Origin: Streptomyces sp. NBC_00433
GTDB taxonomy: Bacteria; Actinomycetota; Actinomycetes; Streptomycetales; Streptomycetaceae
Reading direction: 5' to 3'
DNA: 64,000 nt
Assembly (NCBI GenBank): GCA_036015235.1
Contig: CP107926.1
Span: 3,538,001 to 3,602,000, forward strand
A program made the position numbers and the translations under genes. Every line of letters begins with the position of its first letter. The first letter of the stretch is position 1. Shown here one piece after another: positions 63,256 through 64,000 of the stretch. The notes beneath the pieces were generated by a model. The model saw nothing but the letters and a program-made list of their open reading frames with translations, searched no databases and was not told the origin of the DNA.

Positions 63256-63392
63256 CACCCACCGACGCGGAGGGAACGCCGAACCCCCGCGCCCGGGGAA
63301 GGGCACCCACCGACGCGGAGGGAACGCCGAACCCCCGCGGGCGGGGAAAGGCACCCACCGACGCGGAGGGAAGGCCGAACCACGGCGGCCGG
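63256..63392. repeat. Three 48-bp direct repeats at the edge of the array
   Basis: CACCCACCGACGCGGAGGGA begins at 63256, 63304 and 63352, an exact 48-bp period. The third copy has small changes (AAGGCC for AACGCC). They extend the tail of the fourth large unit. Confidence 0.8.
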
Positions 63393-63423
63393 GGGGGTCG
63401 GGTGACCCCGCGGGAGGCGATGT

Positions 63424-63999
63424 TCATCGGGCGGGCCGTTCGTCGACGGTTTTGGCGTGGCCGTGGACCGGGAGCCAGAAGTCGATGGCGCCCGGGAAGA
63501 GGACCGGGACGTGGAGGGTCACGGTGGCCTCGACGGTGCCGTCGTCGTTGCTGTGGGCGTCGACCTCCGCGCCGTCCGTCCACGCGCCGGGCAGGTCGTC
63601 GCGGGCGGCCGCGTCGCCCGCGGCCTGCGGGGAGTCGGAGACGGCCGCGGCCCTCGCCGCCGCGTCGGCCGCGTCGCCCGCCAGGGTGAAGGTGTAGCCG
63701 GCGAGCACGGCCTGCCAGACCAGGATCAGGGTGACCAGGATGATCGGGGTCATCCCCAGGGTCTCCAGGGTGACCTGGCCGCGGTCGCCGCCGCGGCGGG
63801 ACTTCCTGGTGCGGGCCACGGGCAGGGTCGCCCCGGTGACCAGGCCCAGCTCGCCCGCCAGGGACCATATGCCGGCCTTGACGGTGGAGCGGGTGTCGAG
63901 GTCGTGGAGGCGTCCCGCGTCGATGACGGGCTGGAGTTCGCGGAAGGCGGCGGGGATGACGGAGGCCGCGATGCGCGTGCCGGTGATGCGGCCGACGAG
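63424..63999 (-). CDS. CpaE-type ATPase C-terminus in frame with a TadE-like domain (5' end outside window)
   Basis: From the window edge the frame reads LVGRITGTRIAASVIPAAFRELQPVIDAGRLHDLDTRSTVKAGIWSLAGELGLV, which resembles the C-terminus of the MinD-like CpaE/septum-site ATPase of actinobacterial tad loci. It continues with no stop codon into ARTRKSRRGGDRGQVTLETLGMTPIILVTLILVWQAVLAGYTF, a TadE/pseudopilin helix with GQVTLE, and an exported tail. Either the two are one fused protein, or the TadE-like protein starts at the GTG at 63819 (131 residues) and the ATPase ends elsewhere. Neither a stop nor a clear ribosome site separates them. Confidence 0.6.
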   Translation of the reverse strand, partial: LVGRITGTRIAASVIPAAFRELQPVIDAGRLHDLDTRSTVKAGIWSLAGELGLVTGATLPVARTRKSRRGGDRGQVTLETLGMTPIILVTLILVWQAVLAGYTFTLAGDAADAAARAAAVSDSPQAAGDAAARDDLPGAWTDGAEVDAHSNDDGTVEATVTLHVPVLFPGAIDFWLPVHGHAKTVDERPAR

Positions 64000-64000
64000 G

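Larger units (their letters stand above)
62414..63423. other. Gene-free gap filled by a repeat array inside the tad locus
   Basis: 1010 bp without a credible gene. Frames that cross it are long only because 210 is divisible by 3. It holds four copies of a hairpin element (62.49-63.25 kb) and three 48-bp repeats (63.26-63.39 kb). It separates the CpaE/TadE frame from the TadE-cpaF operon, so these may not be co-transcribed. Confidence 0.75.

Noticed and set aside
62493..63392. CRISPR array
   Set aside because: Units are 210 bp and nearly identical throughout, with no short repeat/unique spacer pattern and no cas genes.
62133..63689. Repetitive protein read across the array
   Set aside because: The 210-bp unit is divisible by 3, so any frame stays open through it; composition is Arg/Pro/Gly-rich with no start site.

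Overview
The window is chromosomal DNA from a high-GC actinomycete, almost certainly Streptomyces or a close relative. Grounds: very high GC in all genes, GTG and TTG starts, a WhiB-family regulator, a SpoIIE/HATPase phosphatase, a Tad (Flp) pilus locus, polyphosphate glucokinase, and GC-rich hairpin repeats (GGGGCGCGGGGAAC...) of a kind common in Streptomyces. The order ppgK - ispH - xseA - xseB - glpX - whiB-like - fumarases - SpoIIE is a familiar core block. No rRNA, tRNA, transposase, integrase or CRISPR array was recognised.

Layout. (1) 1-5.6 kb: 3' end of a LysR regulator, a SNF2 helicase coupled to a small TTG-initiated protein, an NTF2-like protein, a divergent pair (LysR effector-domain protein / DUF5997), and a 64-residue peptide ending in the FxSxx-COOH signature of the FxsA class of radical-SAM-modified peptides, with no maturase nearby. 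(2) 5.8-17.2 kb: an accessory sugar-oxidation/respiration block: ClC channel and an in-frame-deleted antiporter remnant, GH15 glucoamylase/trehalase, cyclase-family hydrolase, GMC oxidoreductase, cydB, cydA, type II NADH dehydrogenase, and a glucose-dehydrogenase-like SDR. (3) 17.2-22.1 kb: secreted repeat protein, L,D-transpeptidase lipoprotein, a decayed DUF234 ATPase fragment and a VapBC-type toxin-antitoxin pair. (4) 22.1-41.9 kb: conserved core (ychF, DUF6542, ppgK, ispH, a frameshifted lipoprotein, xseA, xseB, nitroreductase, DUF4245, glpX, WhiB, DUF1707/LiaF-like, class I fumarase, YihY-like protein, class II fumarase, DUF402, methyltransferase, SpoIIE phosphatase), interrupted by two gene remnants. 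(5) 42.4-53.8 kb: SPFH protein with a ribbon-helix-helix protein, a PadR-ABC-permease operon, AI-2E family transporter, SLT transglycosylase-like protein, PhoH, UppS and an aldo/keto reductase. (6) 54.1-64 kb: prepilin peptidase, DUF192 protein, GNAT enzyme, and a minus-strand Tad pilus locus running from a CpaE/TadE reading frame through TadE, CpaF, TadB, TadC, Flp and a TadG-like protein to a lipoprotein and an OmpA-like protein. It is split by a tandem array of 210-bp repeats and closed by an intrinsic terminator.

A recurrent regulatory theme: at least twelve genes carry a TANNNT -10 hexamer exactly 6 or 7 nt before the start codon, the layout of leaderless mRNAs. This fixes several otherwise doubtful starts. 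The most unusual items are the orphan FxsA-like peptide, the open reading frame joining a CpaE-type ATPase to a TadE-like pseudopilin, the Flp pilin with a 20-glycine tail followed by a TadG-like gene lacking a start codon, and a deletion scar that keeps two LacI-type palindromic operators but almost none of the gene they served.
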